Source of the DNA: Bacillus sp. Y1
GTDB lineage: Bacteria; Bacillota; Bacilli; Bacillales; Cytobacillaceae
Length of the DNA stretch: 64,000 bases
NCBI RefSeq assembly: GCF_003586445.1
Contig: NZ_CP030028.1
Coordinates: forward strand, 3,982,501-4,046,500
Direction of reading: 5' to 3'
In this document: positions 51,181 to 61,916 of the stretch, one piece after another
How the letters are laid out: each line of letters opens with the position of its first letter
Position numbering within the stretch: position 1 is the first letter of the stretch
Program-made: the position numbers and the translations under genes
The notes under the pieces: generated by a model
Database searches by the model: none
Told to the model about the DNA's origin: nothing
The model's input: only the letters and a program-made list of their open reading frames with translations

Positions 51181-51271
51181 AAAGGCAAGGCCTCCTACTT
51201 TTCTTGTTATATACTTATATACTCATTTTTTTGTAGAAATCCTTTTTTAAAAATTTTTCTGCATTATTAAA

Positions 51272-51300
51272 ACTTAGTTTTTCGAATATACAAAGTTACT
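51272..51300 (+). promoter_or_regulatory. Degenerate XylR-type operator upstream of GH43
   Basis: ACTTAGTTT, 11 bases, AAAGTTACT. The left arm and spacer equal the xynA operator; the right arm agrees at 6 of 9 positions. A TATACT -10 candidate follows at 51311-51316. Confidence 0.45.
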
Positions 51301-51321
51301 TAACTTCGGTTATACTATATT

Positions 51322-51335
51322 TGTAAGCGATTAAA
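51322..51335 (+). promoter_or_regulatory. cre-like box upstream of GH43
   Basis: TGTAAGCGATTAAA matches the cre consensus except at one position and lies just downstream of the -10. Confidence 0.55.
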
Positions 51336-51355
51336 TTATGTTCGGGGGAGCTTTT

Positions 51356-52339
51356 ATGGGGAAAAATTCAAAACCTAACGAGCCTATAGTTACGCATATT
51401 TTTACAGCAGATCCTTCTGCACATGTCTTTGAAGGAAAGCTTTATATCTATCCTTCTCATGATCTGGATCATGATGGGCCTTCAAACGATAACGGTGATC
51501 AATATGCGATGGAAGATTACCATGTGTTATCCATGGATGATGTTAACGAAACATGTGTAGACCACGGGGAAGCGCTTCACTTGAGAGATATTCCTTGGGC
51601 AAGTAAACAGCTTTGGGCGCCAGATGCTGCTTACAAGAACAACACGTATTATTTATATTTTCCAGCTAGAGATAAAGAGGGAATTTTTAGAATTGGGGTT
51701 GCCACAAGCAGGACCCCTGCAGGAACATTTACACCAGAAGAAAATTACATACCAGGTAGCTTCAGTATTGATCCAGCCGTATTCGTCGATAAAGATGACA
51801 AAGCATATGTTTATTTTGGGGGGCTTTGGGGAGGACAGTTGGAAAAATGGCAGGAAGGAACATATAATCCCAATGCTGAAGGTCCAATGCTAACAGAACC
51901 AGCATTAGGTCCAAGAGTCGCTGAACTAAGTGACGATATGCTAACCTTTAAAGGTGAACCACGAGAAATATCAATAGTTGATGAGAGTGGAAATCCAATT
52001 CTTGCGGGTGATGAAGAACGAAGATATTTTGAAGGTCCATGGGTTCATAAATACAATGATCTATATTATCTATCGTATTCTACAGGTACCACTCACAAGA
52101 TTGTTTATGCGGTAAGCAAAAACCCACAGGGGCCCTTTGAATTTAAAGGTACGATACTTACCCCTGTCATTGGATGGACCACCCATCATTCGATTGTCCA
52201 GTTTAAAGATAAATGGTATCTTTTCTATCATGATTGCTCCTTATCAGATGGGGTAGATCATAAACGATCGGTAAAATACGCTGAATTAACCTATAACGAT
52301 GACGGAACGATTGTAACAATAGATCCTTATGAGGATTAA
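51356..52339 (+). CDS. Glycoside hydrolase family 43 (beta-xylosidase/arabinofuranosidase type)
   Basis: This 327-residue five-bladed beta-propeller enzyme has the GH43 acidic triad in FTADPSAHVFEGKLYIY (Asp19), FSIDPAVFVDKDDKAYVYFGG and YFEGPWVHKYNDLYYLSYS. It lacks a signal peptide, so it should act inside the cell on xylo- or arabino-oligosaccharides brought in by an ABC importer. The ATG at 51356 has GGGGGAG ahead of it; a frame extending 6 codons further is unlikely. Confidence 0.9.
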   Translation: MGKNSKPNEPIVTHIFTADPSAHVFEGKLYIYPSHDLDHDGPSNDNGDQYAMEDYHVLSMDDVNETCVDHGEALHLRDIPWASKQLWAPDAAYKNNTYYLYFPARDKEGIFRIGVATSRTPAGTFTPEENYIPGSFSIDPAVFVDKDDKAYVYFGGLWGGQLEKWQEGTYNPNAEGPMLTEPALGPRVAELSDDMLTFKGEPREISIVDESGNPILAGDEERRYFEGPWVHKYNDLYYLSYSTGTTHKIVYAVSKNPQGPFEFKGTILTPVIGWTTHHSIVQFKDKWYLFYHDCSLSDGVDHKRSVKYAELTYNDDGTIVTIDPYED

Positions 52340-52349
52340 AAGCAAAGAG

Positions 52350-52384
52350 CAGCTGACTTTCAGAGAAAGTTCAGCTGTTTTTTC
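52350..52384 (+). terminator. Terminator of the GH43 gene
   Basis: AGCTGACTTTC pairs with GAAAGTTCAGCT with one bulge and a T-run follows. Confidence 0.85.
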
Positions 52385-52460
52385 TATATAGAGGTCATGA
52401 AAACTTATCATAGTAATATTTAACTATTACTCTATAACTATTTTTCAAAATTTACAAAAT

Positions 52461-52489
52461 ACTTAGTTTATTTACTATACAAACTAAGT
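52461..52489 (+). promoter_or_regulatory. XylR-type operator upstream of the xylanase gene
   Basis: Perfect arms ACTTAGTTT and AAACTAAGT flank an 11-base spacer. TTAGTTT...AAACTAA is the core of the known XylR operator in Bacillus. A TATAAT lies at 52500-52505. No XylR gene is in this window. Confidence 0.7.
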
Positions 52490-52583
52490 GTAGGAAAGGT
52501 ATAATAAACTCAAGACAGGATGACATGTTACATAGCTTTCTCAAAAATGAAAGCCCTTTCTTTATCCTATCTAAAACTTACGT

Positions 52584-53815
<1,232 letters not shown>

Positions 53816-53920
53816 CCTTGCTATTCAAACAGTATTTCACACTTAAATTAACAGGCAATTTGATAAGCAAAATGCTTGGAACAAAGTGATATGCTCCCCT
53901 TAAGGTAGACACATTAAAAA

Positions 53921-54106
53921 TAAACGGAAAAATTCCGCTTATCTCGGGAAATACCCCCATTTCCCGTAAAATAAGCGGAGTTTTTCCGCTAATAGGATCC
54001 TAATGTATCAATTTGGGTCTATTTTGATAAGTTAATCGGAATATATCCGCTTATATCTGCTTCTTGAGCCCCTACTATACACATTAACCGGAATTTCTCC
54101 GCCTAT
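53921..54106. repeat. Cluster of four CGGA...TCCG palindromic repeats (copy B)
   Basis: Palindromes at 53921-53942, 53971-53993, 54032-54054 and 54084-54106, of the type TAAACGGAAAAATTCCGCTTAT. CGGA begins at 53925, 53976, 54037 and 54089, which gives spacings of 51, 61 and 52 bases. A different palindrome, CGGGAAAT...ATTTCCCG, lies between the first two. It fills most of the 380-base gap after the xylanase gene. Confidence 0.8.
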
Positions 54107-54144
54107 GAATTACTATCTCTACCTCGAGTACAAAAACGAAATTA

Positions 54145-54186
54145 GCAGTCCAATTCGCAACTGAATTGGACTGCATCTTTTTTTAT
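54145..54186 (+). terminator. Terminator after the xylanase gene and repeat cluster B
   Basis: GCAGTCCAATTC and GAATTGGACTGC form a perfect 12-base stem with a 6-base loop, then TTTTTTTATTTTT on the plus strand. It may also serve the convergent ABC operon. Confidence 0.88.
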
Positions 54187-54195
54187 TTTTTACCT

Positions 54196-55101
54196 TTATC
54201 CTTTAACTGATCCTGCTGCAATACCTTCAACGATTCGGTCACTCAGAAGGAAGTATGCGATTAATACGGGGATAATACTGATCATCAAGGTTGCACCTAT
54301 AGCTCCCCAATCGGTTAAATACTGCCCAACAAAGTTATTTACACCTACCGTAATCGTTTTCCACTTGTCCGAACTCAAGAAGGTATTTACAAATACAAAT
54401 TCATTCCAGTTATAAATCATGTTAATGATGACAGTTGTTGAAAGTACCGGAACGGTCATCGGCAATGTAATTTGAAAGAATATCCTATGAACGGAACAAC
54501 CATCCATAACTGCTGCTTCTTCAATCTCCCTTGGTATGGTTCTATAAAATCCAGTTAGAATCATAATCGTGATAGGCAAATTAAACGCAACGTAAGACAA
54601 AATAATAGAAATGGGATTATCTATTAAATTGACTGATTTAAAAATATTAAATAGTGGAATTAATGTTGAATGAAGTGGAATCATATACCCTGCCATAAAC
54701 AATCCAAGAACTACTCCACTTAGTTTCCAATACATCCTTGTAATGGCAAATGTTACAAAGCTTGCAAGGATAACCGTAAGTACAACGGCTACAACGGTGT
54801 ATAAGACACTATTAAAAAAGTAAACATCAATATGCCCTGCTGTCCATGCCTTTACGTAATTTCCCCATTGAGGATCTTGTGGAAATGCGAATGGGGACAT
54901 ACCGAATACCTCTTGATTCGTCTTCAATGAAAAAAGAAATAACCACACCAGCGGATACACTTGTACAATGGCAATCACTCCTAGGATAAAATAAAGGATT
55001 CCGTATCCTATTCTTGTTCCGAGTGTTTTACTAGTTTTATTTGGTGCCGCTAGAGTCGCATTTGTTTCTGTTCCATACGCAACCTTACTCATTGGTTTCA
55101 C
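54196..55101 (-). CDS. Carbohydrate ABC transporter permease, MalG type
   Basis: This 301-residue permease has six membrane spans and the EAA loop EEAAVMDGCSVHRIFFQITLPM that contacts the ATPase. It is the last gene of a three-gene importer operon that lacks its own ATPase gene; such importers usually share the MsmX-type ATPase encoded elsewhere. It lies 9 bases after the MalF-type gene. Confidence 0.93.
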   Translation of the reverse strand: MKPMSKVAYGTETNATLAAPNKTSKTLGTRIGYGILYFILGVIAIVQVYPLVWLFLFSLKTNQEVFGMSPFAFPQDPQWGNYVKAWTAGHIDVYFFNSVLYTVVAVVLTVILASFVTFAITRMYWKLSGVVLGLFMAGYMIPLHSTLIPLFNIFKSVNLIDNPISIILSYVAFNLPITIMILTGFYRTIPREIEEAAVMDGCSVHRIFFQITLPMTVPVLSTTVIINMIYNWNEFVFVNTFLSSDKWKTITVGVNNFVGQYLTDWGAIGATLMISIIPVLIAYFLLSDRIVEGIAAGSVKG

Positions 55102-55110
55102 TCCCCCTTC

Positions 55111-55989
55111 TTAAAATTGCACATCATCTTTAGAAGATAATAATTTTTGAATGAGCCAAGTCATAATGAGACAGATGACCAATAAACCGAATCCTATCGC
55201 ACTTCCGTATCCGAAGTTGTATTTACTAAATGCCTCTGTATACATATAAGAAGCCATTACCTCACTCGCACCGTTTGGTCCGCCACCAGTTAATACAAAG
55301 ATTAAATCAAAATACTTTAAGGAACCAACAATCGCTAGAATGACCATAACTTTTATCACACCGGTGATTAGAGGAATCTTTATTTTATAGGCTATTTGAA
55401 TAGGGTTTGCACCATCTATTTTTGCCGCTTCAATCAATTCCTCTGGAACATTCTTTAACGCAGCATAAAAAATGATGATATAAAAGCCTGCATACTGCCA
55501 AACAATTGGAATGAATAGAGCATATAATACGATGTTAGAATCAGCTAGCCAAAGTGGTGGGTGATCAACACCCAACATTATTAACAACCTGTTGATCATT
55601 CCATTAGTAGGATCAAATATCTTAGCCCAAAGTTGTCCGATCGCAACGGATGATAACAACATAGGAATTAAGTATATCTTTCTTAAAAAATTGGCTCCTT
55701 TAATTTTACTAGCTAATATAAGCGATAAAATAAGATAACCAACCAAGCTTACAGTTGAGAAAATACCAAGTAAAAGAGAATGCCACGTACTTTGCCAAAA
55801 CTTTTTATCTTGGACTAACTCGATATAGTTTTCTAATCCGATAAACTTCATCTTCCCAATTCCGTTCCATTCCATTAAACCATAATAGCCAGTTAATACG
55901 ATTGGGATATAAATTAAAAGCAGAATTAATATTAACGCAGGCAGGACATAAAGAGTGATTATGAATTTGTTTGACATGACACTTTTCAT
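55111..55989 (-). CDS. Carbohydrate ABC transporter permease, MalF type
   Basis: This 292-residue permease has six membrane spans and the EAA loop EELIEAAKIDGANPIQIAYKIKIPLI. It pairs with the MalG-type protein to form the channel. Context indicates import of xylo-oligosaccharides or related plant-derived sugars. Confidence 0.93.
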   Translation of the reverse strand: MKSVMSNKFIITLYVLPALILILLLIYIPIVLTGYYGLMEWNGIGKMKFIGLENYIELVQDKKFWQSTWHSLLLGIFSTVSLVGYLILSLILASKIKGANFLRKIYLIPMLLSSVAIGQLWAKIFDPTNGMINRLLIMLGVDHPPLWLADSNIVLYALFIPIVWQYAGFYIIIFYAALKNVPEELIEAAKIDGANPIQIAYKIKIPLITGVIKVMVILAIVGSLKYFDLIFVLTGGGPNGASEVMASYMYTEAFSKYNFGYGSAIGFGLLVICLIMTWLIQKLLSSKDDVQF

Positions 55990-56033
55990 TTTCTGAACTC
56001 CCTTCTACTTTGAAAAGCGTTCCTATAAAATGA

Positions 56034-56060
56034 TAGAGGGCATATGCTATATGCCCTCTA
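56034..56060 (-). promoter_or_regulatory. Intercistronic hairpin between binding-protein and permease genes
   Basis: Perfect 12-base arms TAGAGGGCATAT and ATATGCCCTCTA flank a 3-base loop. No U-run follows on the minus strand. Confidence 0.75.
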
Positions 56061-56085
56061 CTCTTTAAAGATGCATTACGCCATA

Positions 56086-57402
56086 TTACTCTTGTTCTTC
56101 GGCAAGTTCGTCCGCATGTTGTTTCACAAAATCCTGCGGTGTCACTTGTTTTCCAAATAGAGCCGTTACTAAATCATGGTGTAATTCGGATACAGCTGGG
56201 CTGGATTGAGTATCAAAATAAGTAGTAACGTTTGATGCTTCACTCAAATCTTTTAAAATTTCAATGTACATTGGAGCAAGATCCAAATTAGCTGTGTCTA
56301 CTTTAGTAGCAGGAATAACACCAGCATCTGTAACTGATTTTTCTCCCCATCTTTTTACAAGGTATGCTGAGAAGTCTTTTGCTTCGTTCTGAACTTTAGA
56401 ATCCTTTGCTACGAATAATCCAACACCAGGTCCACCAACATAACTGTTGATATCTGTACCTTTACCGCCTTCATAAGTTGGGAACTTGAAATAGCCAATC
56501 TTGTCTTTAAATTCCTGCGATACATCAGGACTTGTAGTATAGTTTGGTAACTCCCAAGTAGCTGTTAGAAACATAGCTGCTTGTTCATTCATAAAGTAAC
56601 CTTTTGCATCATCATTTGATAACGCACTAGATCCTTTTACAAACCCACCCATATCCACAAGGTTTTGTACTTCTTCCGCTGCTTTCACAATTGCTGGGTC
56701 GTCCATCTTTGCTTTTCCGTGAATAACATCTGTTAAGATAGTAGAACCACCAATACGATCTGCTAGATACATAAACCAGAAAGAAGCAGGCCATCCATCT
56801 TTAGCACCTACAGTAGCCGGAACCACTCCATTATCTGCTAATGTTTTGACAACGTTCTTATATTCTTCAAATGTTTGTGGTACCTCAAGGTTGTATTTTT
56901 CAAAAATCTCTTTGTTATAGAAAACATAAGAAATGTTCAATTCTAATGGTAGACCATACGTTTTCCCATCAACAGCATAGGATTCTTTTACGCCAGGAAT
57001 AAAAGCATCTTTTAGATTTGCATCAACAATATCATCTAAAGGAGCTAACATATCTCCTTCAACATAAGGCTTAATAAATCCGTCTGACCATGTCATGCCA
57101 ATATCCGGTAACTCATTAGAAGAGGCTAGGACTTTAAGTTTTTCTCTGTACTGATCAGGATTTAAGATTTCTGTTTCCACTTTTATATCTGTGTGTTCTT
57201 TTTCATATTCTTCAATGATGTCTTTAACGATTGAAAACTGTGCATTGGAGCTACCTTCTGGCCATAAATGCATGAACTTGATTACTTTTTTACCATCGGC
57301 ACTGCTTTCTTCCGTGGAACTAGACGACGAACAACCTACTAATGCTAGAGAGACAAGCATGATTAAAGACATTAAAACTGAAACCGTTTTCTTTTTTAAC
57401 AA
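56086..57402 (-). CDS. Extracellular sugar-binding lipoprotein (family 1 solute-binding)
   Basis: This 438-residue lipoprotein (lipobox LVGC, Cys24) has a Ser-rich linker and a type II solute-binding fold like MalE (IKFMHLWPEGSSNAQ, then LPDIGMTWSDGFIKPYVEGDMLAPL). It captures oligosaccharides for the MalF/MalG-type permeases. It is regulated probably by the YesMN pair encoded just upstream, and a cre-like box overlaps its first codons. Confidence 0.93.
   Translation of the reverse strand: MLKKKTVSVLMSLIMLVSLALVGCSSSSSTEESSADGKKVIKFMHLWPEGSSNAQFSIVKDIIEEYEKEHTDIKVETEILNPDQYREKLKVLASSNELPDIGMTWSDGFIKPYVEGDMLAPLDDIVDANLKDAFIPGVKESYAVDGKTYGLPLELNISYVFYNKEIFEKYNLEVPQTFEEYKNVVKTLADNGVVPATVGAKDGWPASFWFMYLADRIGGSTILTDVIHGKAKMDDPAIVKAAEEVQNLVDMGGFVKGSSALSNDDAKGYFMNEQAAMFLTATWELPNYTTSPDVSQEFKDKIGYFKFPTYEGGKGTDINSYVGGPGVGLFVAKDSKVQNEAKDFSAYLVKRWGEKSVTDAGVIPATKVDTANLDLAPMYIEILKDLSEASNVTTYFDTQSSPAVSELHHDLVTALFGKQVTPQDFVKQHADELAEEQE
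57379..57392 (+). promoter_or_regulatory. cre-like box within the start of the binding-protein gene
   Basis: TGAAACCGTTTTCT matches the cre consensus except for the final base. It covers codons 4-8 of the gene, where CcpA could block elongation. Confidence 0.45.
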
Positions 57403-57507
57403 TGAAATTCCCCCTATGACCTTTTACTAGTTTTCCTTACACTTATAATTTAACATTCAGATCATTCTGAAAACAGGTCACAACGATTAGGAAAAATACT
57501 ACTATTT

Positions 57508-58296
57508 TTAGAAAACCCTTTCATTGTTGTTTTTTCGATAGGCACTCGGTGTCATACCCTCTAATTCTCTGAATATCTTAATAAAGTATTTTGCTGTTTT
57601 GTACCCTGACTCTTCAGCAATTTCATTTATGGGGAGACTCGTGGAGATTAATAATTCCTTGGCAAGTTGAATTCTTCTTCTAGTGACATACTCACTGAAA
57701 GTTAATTTGACGTGCTCCTTAAATAGGACACTCAAATAACTCGGATTTAAATGCACATGTTCTGCTACTTCCTTCTGAGTCAATTCATTTTTTAAATTAT
57801 GGTTAATGTAATCAATCGCTTCCCGGATTGGTAAACGTTCAGAGGGATGCTGAGTGCTGGCATTAACAAGTTTGTTATCAACAACCTTTTCAATCATACC
57901 TGCTCGCTCTTGCTTTTCAACTGCTTGAATCGCCTCTTCAACAGCCTCAATTAACACCTTTTTGCTTATTGGTTTTAGTAAATAATTAATAACACCAAAA
58001 CGAAGCGCCTCCTGGGCGTATTGAAATTCTGAGTAAGCGGAAATAACAATGATCACAGGGAAGATATTTTGTTCTTTTACGGTTCGCAATAATTGTAAGC
58101 CTGTTATTTCCGGCATATTAATGTCTGTAATGAGGATATGAACTTTTTGATTTTGCATGAAATCAATCGCCTCTTCCCCGTTAGAGGCGATGACTATTTG
58201 ATGTTCCCCATTTGCCCATGAGTCCAAAGTTTTCTTTAGCCCTTGACGTGTTCTTGGCTCATCATCTACAACCAAAATGGTCTTCGTATTCAACAT
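57508..58296 (-). CDS. YesN-type AraC-family response regulator
   Basis: This 262-residue regulator has an N-terminal receiver (Asp11/Asp12, phospho-acceptor Asp58 in ITDINMPEITG, Lys in YLLKPISK) and a C-terminal AraC double helix-turn-helix (LTQKEVAEHVHLNPSYLSVLFKE, NEIAEESGYKTAKYFIKIFRELEGMTPSAYR). It overlaps the kinase gene by 7 bases. It should activate the ABC importer next to it on sensing xylan-derived sugars. Confidence 0.92.
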   Translation of the reverse strand: MLNTKTILVVDDEPRTRQGLKKTLDSWANGEHQIVIASNGEEAIDFMQNQKVHILITDINMPEITGLQLLRTVKEQNIFPVIIVISAYSEFQYAQEALRFGVINYLLKPISKKVLIEAVEEAIQAVEKQERAGMIEKVVDNKLVNASTQHPSERLPIREAIDYINHNLKNELTQKEVAEHVHLNPSYLSVLFKEHVKLTFSEYVTRRRIQLAKELLISTSLPINEIAEESGYKTAKYFIKIFRELEGMTPSAYRKNNNERVF

Positions 58297-60032
58297 TGTT
58301 CTTCCTCCCCGTTAACAGGTATCACAAAAGAAACCTTTGTCCCCATATTTCCTTCACTAACAATCGTAAGTCCCCTTCTTAAACGATCCTGATAATATAG
58401 TTCAAGTCGCTTATGTACATTGGAAATAGCCATACCATTCCCTTTTTTAGAGTTTATTCCTCCGGATTGCAGGGCCTGTTTAATAGATTCCAATTTTTCT
58501 TGTGTGATTCCGGGACCATCATCTTCTACAAGAATTTGCAAACATTGGGTGTCTGCCGTAGGTTGAATCGATACCGAAATCGTGCATGGATTCAGCTTAT
58601 TTCCAGCTCCATGCAAAACGGCATTTTCCACTAACGGTTGTATTAACAGTTTTGGAATTTTTACCTTTTCATGTTCTGTTGGAAGGGTAAGATTCCATTT
58701 AAGGTGATCTCCGAACCGCATTTTAATAATCTCCATATAGTTTTCTATATGGTGAATTTCTTCTTTAATCGTTACCCAATCATCATCCGTTTGTTTCGTA
58801 ATCGTATATCGGAACAGTTCAGACATAGCAACGACAAACTCGGCTAAATCTTCCTCATCCTTATCCTCAAGGGACCATCTTAGTGCGTCTAACGTATTAA
58901 AAAGAAAGTGAGGATTAATTTGTGCTTGAAGTGCTTTTAGCTCACTTCGACTTCGGGTGATCTCCTTCTGATAGACCATATTAATTAAATGATTCGTCTC
59001 TTTTACTAGTTGATTATAGGTACTATTCAGTTCATTGATTTCATTGATTGTCGTTATACTTGGATTCATAGTTAATGAGCCTGCACTCGCCTGCTGCATC
59101 GTTTCTGTCAGTTTAATAATAGGCTTCGTAATATAAGTGGATAGAAATAGTGAGCTGATGAAAAAAATAATAAAACCAATGATCCCTGAAAGGATAATGC
59201 CCGTACGTAAGACACTTATCCCTTCTGTAAGAGCCTTAATAGGCGTAAGAATAATAAGGGTCCAATCAGTTTCATTTGAAGTTTGTTTCGTTACCATATA
59301 CTCCTGGTTATCCAATAGAATGGTTGTATCTTCATTTTTTAAGATTGGTACTAGTGACTTATCATAATTTGAAAGAATAGGCTTTATATCTTTATCAATT
59401 AAAATAGAATACTGATTGGACTCATCTTGGTTTGGAAACTGAAGGTAGCTTCTGTAAATACTAATAAGGAGGTATCCACCGTTTGCATAATCTCGTCCCA
59501 TTAAGTTCACTCGTCTGAGAGCAAGAATATTATCTGAGTTACTAGGATCATCTCCTATCCAGACGAGGCGACCATTTGCCCGGTTCGCTCGATGAATCCA
59601 CTTTTCATCTATTCTAGTCACCAAACTTTTATCATCCAAAGGTAATAATCGTTTCATATTACTCGTGTATAGTTCAAAGGAAAAAATCCCTTCAGAGTTT
59701 GCTTGAATAATATTAACAATCCCTTCTAACTGTTGCCGTTCTGAAAAACCTACTTCTTGTCCCTCGTAGGCGTTCGTTAAAACTCTTTGAACATTTCCAT
59801 TGGTCATCACTAGTTTAGAGGCAGTACTTATCTGTTTATATATAGATTCCAATCTACCATTTGCTTCCGTAGCCGTCTGATGAATTTGTTTATTCGCATT
59901 ATTTTTTAACATAGCGGAAACTTGATTATAGGTTAATGCGCCGACAATCAGTAACACAATAGCTATAACAACGAGAAAAACAACTAGTATTTGATTTCGT
60001 AAAGTATTCCATTTATGTAATTTAGAGAACAT
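58290..60032 (-). CDS. YesM-type membrane sensor histidine kinase
   Basis: This 580-residue kinase has two membrane spans (about residues 14-36 and 273-298) flanking an extracellular Cache-like sensor domain, then a HAMP domain, a His_kinase domain (LQAQINPHFLFNTLDALRWS) and an HATPase domain (VEDDGPGI, GNGMAISNVHKRL). The His in NPHFLFN is the phosphorylation site. It pairs with the YesN regulator downstream. Confidence 0.92.
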   Translation of the reverse strand: MFSKLHKWNTLRNQILVVFLVVIAIVLLIVGALTYNQVSAMLKNNANKQIHQTATEANGRLESIYKQISTASKLVMTNGNVQRVLTNAYEGQEVGFSERQQLEGIVNIIQANSEGIFSFELYTSNMKRLLPLDDKSLVTRIDEKWIHRANRANGRLVWIGDDPSNSDNILALRRVNLMGRDYANGGYLLISIYRSYLQFPNQDESNQYSILIDKDIKPILSNYDKSLVPILKNEDTTILLDNQEYMVTKQTSNETDWTLIILTPIKALTEGISVLRTGIILSGIIGFIIFFISSLFLSTYITKPIIKLTETMQQASAGSLTMNPSITTINEINELNSTYNQLVKETNHLINMVYQKEITRSRSELKALQAQINPHFLFNTLDALRWSLEDKDEEDLAEFVVAMSELFRYTITKQTDDDWVTIKEEIHHIENYMEIIKMRFGDHLKWNLTLPTEHEKVKIPKLLIQPLVENAVLHGAGNKLNPCTISVSIQPTADTQCLQILVEDDGPGITQEKLESIKQALQSGGINSKKGNGMAISNVHKRLELYYQDRLRRGLTIVSEGNMGTKVSFVIPVNGEEEQC

Positions 60033-60131
60033 ATTTATTTCGCCCTTCTAAACGTAGATAGTTTTTCTTTACTATAACTCATAACCTTTAAACCGTTAAC
60101 ATTTTTTTAGAATAATAGATTAGAAGCAAAA

Positions 60132-60162
60132 GGAAGCACAAACCTATTGGGTGGGTGCCTCC
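60132..60162 (-). terminator. Terminator of the aldose epimerase gene
   Basis: GGAGGCAC pairs with GTGCTTCC, followed by TTTTGCTTCT on the minus strand. Confidence 0.65.
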
Positions 60163-60178
60163 TCCTCCTTGCAATTTT

Positions 60179-61219
60179 TTAACGTTCAATCCCAAACGTA
60201 TAGTTGGTTTTAGATGAGTACTTTTGATCTTTATCCAATACGACAGTTGGAAATTGGGGATGGTGTATTGCATCAGGTAACCCCTGTGTCTCCAAGCAAA
60301 TGCCTAAATATTTTCTAGCAGGAGTATCCCGGAATTGGCCTTCAGCCTTTATAGAATTACCTGAGTACAAAACCACTCCAACTTCATCTGTTTCCATGGT
60401 TAAAATCCTACCACTTATAGGGTCCTTTAGCTCAATCTCTGTATCATGGTTTGTGTTTAATATAAAGGGATGATCATAGCCATTTCCTACTAATATGTTT
60501 TGGTGATAATCTGAGGTGATTCCGGTTTCAATTACCCTTCTCTCTCTAAAATCAAAAGGGGTATTACTAACTTCTAAAAATTTTCCTGTCGGGATAAACT
60601 CATCGTTCAGTTCTAAAAACCGATCACTTTTTATTTTTAAGGCATGCTGTTGGATATCCCTCTTCAGGTTCCCACTCAAATTAAAATAAGAATGGTTGGT
60701 TACCGTAAGCAACGTTTTCTTATCTGAATGAGCTTCATAGTGGATGTTCAATTGATTTTGATTATCTAAGGTATACGTTACTAGTATGTGTAAATTTCCT
60801 GGATATCCTTCTTCACCATCCGGACTGAAATAAGAAAAACGTACTCCATTCGCCAACCTTTCCGCGTCCCAAACGACTTTGTTAAAACCCTTGAACCCAC
60901 CATGCAAATGATTCTCTTGGTTATTTTTTGGGATAGTGTATGTATTCCCGTCCAGTATGAACGAACCACCTTTAATCCTCCCACCTACTCGTCCTACCAC
61001 CGCACCAAGGAAGTATGAATCCTGGATGTAATCGTCTAGTGTATCATGTCCAATTACAACTTCTTCAAAAGTACCTTTTTTATCAGGTACTAGGATACTG
61101 GTAATAATGCAGCCATAATTAATGGCAGTAACTTTCATTCCTTGATCATTTTCCATAGTAAAAGAATATATGGTCTTTTGATCAACTTCCCCAAAGATTG
61201 TTTGAGTGACTACCAACAT
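60179..61219 (-). CDS. galM: Aldose 1-epimerase
   Basis: This 346-residue mutarotase interconverts the alpha and beta anomers of aldoses such as xylose or galactose. It has the catalytic His in NHLHGGFKGFNKVVW and VTNHSYFNLSG, and the acid in RKYLGICLETQGLPDA (Glu). The start has GAGGAGG. It is a gene of the xyl-type operon, following the SGNH esterase by 18 bases, so xylose is a probable substrate. Confidence 0.92.
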   Translation of the reverse strand: MLVVTQTIFGEVDQKTIYSFTMENDQGMKVTAINYGCIITSILVPDKKGTFEEVVIGHDTLDDYIQDSYFLGAVVGRVGGRIKGGSFILDGNTYTIPKNNQENHLHGGFKGFNKVVWDAERLANGVRFSYFSPDGEEGYPGNLHILVTYTLDNQNQLNIHYEAHSDKKTLLTVTNHSYFNLSGNLKRDIQQHALKIKSDRFLELNDEFIPTGKFLEVSNTPFDFRERRVIETGITSDYHQNILVGNGYDHPFILNTNHDTEIELKDPISGRILTMETDEVGVVLYSGNSIKAEGQFRDTPARKYLGICLETQGLPDAIHHPQFPTVVLDKDQKYSSKTNYTFGIER

Positions 61220-61237
61220 GCTTCCTCCTCTGCAAAG

Positions 61238-61894
61238 TTACGAACGGTTCCAATCAAAGCCAACTTTCTTTAGGAATGCACGGGCAAGAACCATATGCCC
61301 TGAAGCTGTAGGGTGGACACGGTCCCAAGCCAATGTTGCTGAATATAGTTCCTTTAATACAGCATTAAAAGCAGCTTGGGTATCTATAAATAAACACCCT
61401 TCCTCTTCTGCTATTTTCTTTACCACTAGCCCGTACTGATCCATGGACTGCCGCATCTGGTCTAGTTCGTTTCTTTCTATATAAAATGGAGTCATAAGAA
61501 CCATCCCCTTTACTAAAGGTTTGGTCTCCTTTACAAGCTTCCTAAGGGTATCCTCGTATTCATCTAGGTATACATGCCATTCCTTAATAAAAGGAGTGTC
61601 AAATTGTCGCCAAACATCATTTATTCCGATCATAATAGAAACCCAATCTGGCTTTTGGTTAATAACGTCCTCTTGCCATCTGATTTTCAGATCGCGTACG
61701 GTATTCCCGTTAATCCCCTTATTGACAACTCTAATCCCAAGTTCCGGATAAACCGCTTGCAATAGGGCATCAACATAAGAGACATACCCCTTACCTAAAG
61801 CCTGAAACAACCCTTCTCCTTCTGGTTTTACTCGTTCACAGTCTGTAACAGAATCCCCAATAAATAATAGTTTTTGAGACGGCTCAATGATCAT
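61238..61894 (-). CDS. SGNH/GDSL-family esterase (acetylxylan esterase-like)
   Basis: This 218-residue hydrolase has block I FIGDSVTDCERV (Ser nucleophile), block III NGNTVRDL and IGINDVW (Gly and Asn of the oxyanion hole), and block V WDRVHPTASGH (Asp and His). It lacks a signal peptide, so it acts inside the cell. In this xylan cluster it probably removes acetyl groups from imported xylo-oligosaccharides. The nearest characterised types are rhamnogalacturonan and xylan acetylesterases. Confidence 0.88.
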   Translation of the reverse strand: MIIEPSQKLLFIGDSVTDCERVKPEGEGLFQALGKGYVSYVDALLQAVYPELGIRVVNKGINGNTVRDLKIRWQEDVINQKPDWVSIMIGINDVWRQFDTPFIKEWHVYLDEYEDTLRKLVKETKPLVKGMVLMTPFYIERNELDQMRQSMDQYGLVVKKIAEEEGCLFIDTQAAFNAVLKELYSATLAWDRVHPTASGHMVLARAFLKKVGFDWNRS

Positions 61895-61916
61895 TTCTAT
61901 TCCTCCAGAAAATAGA

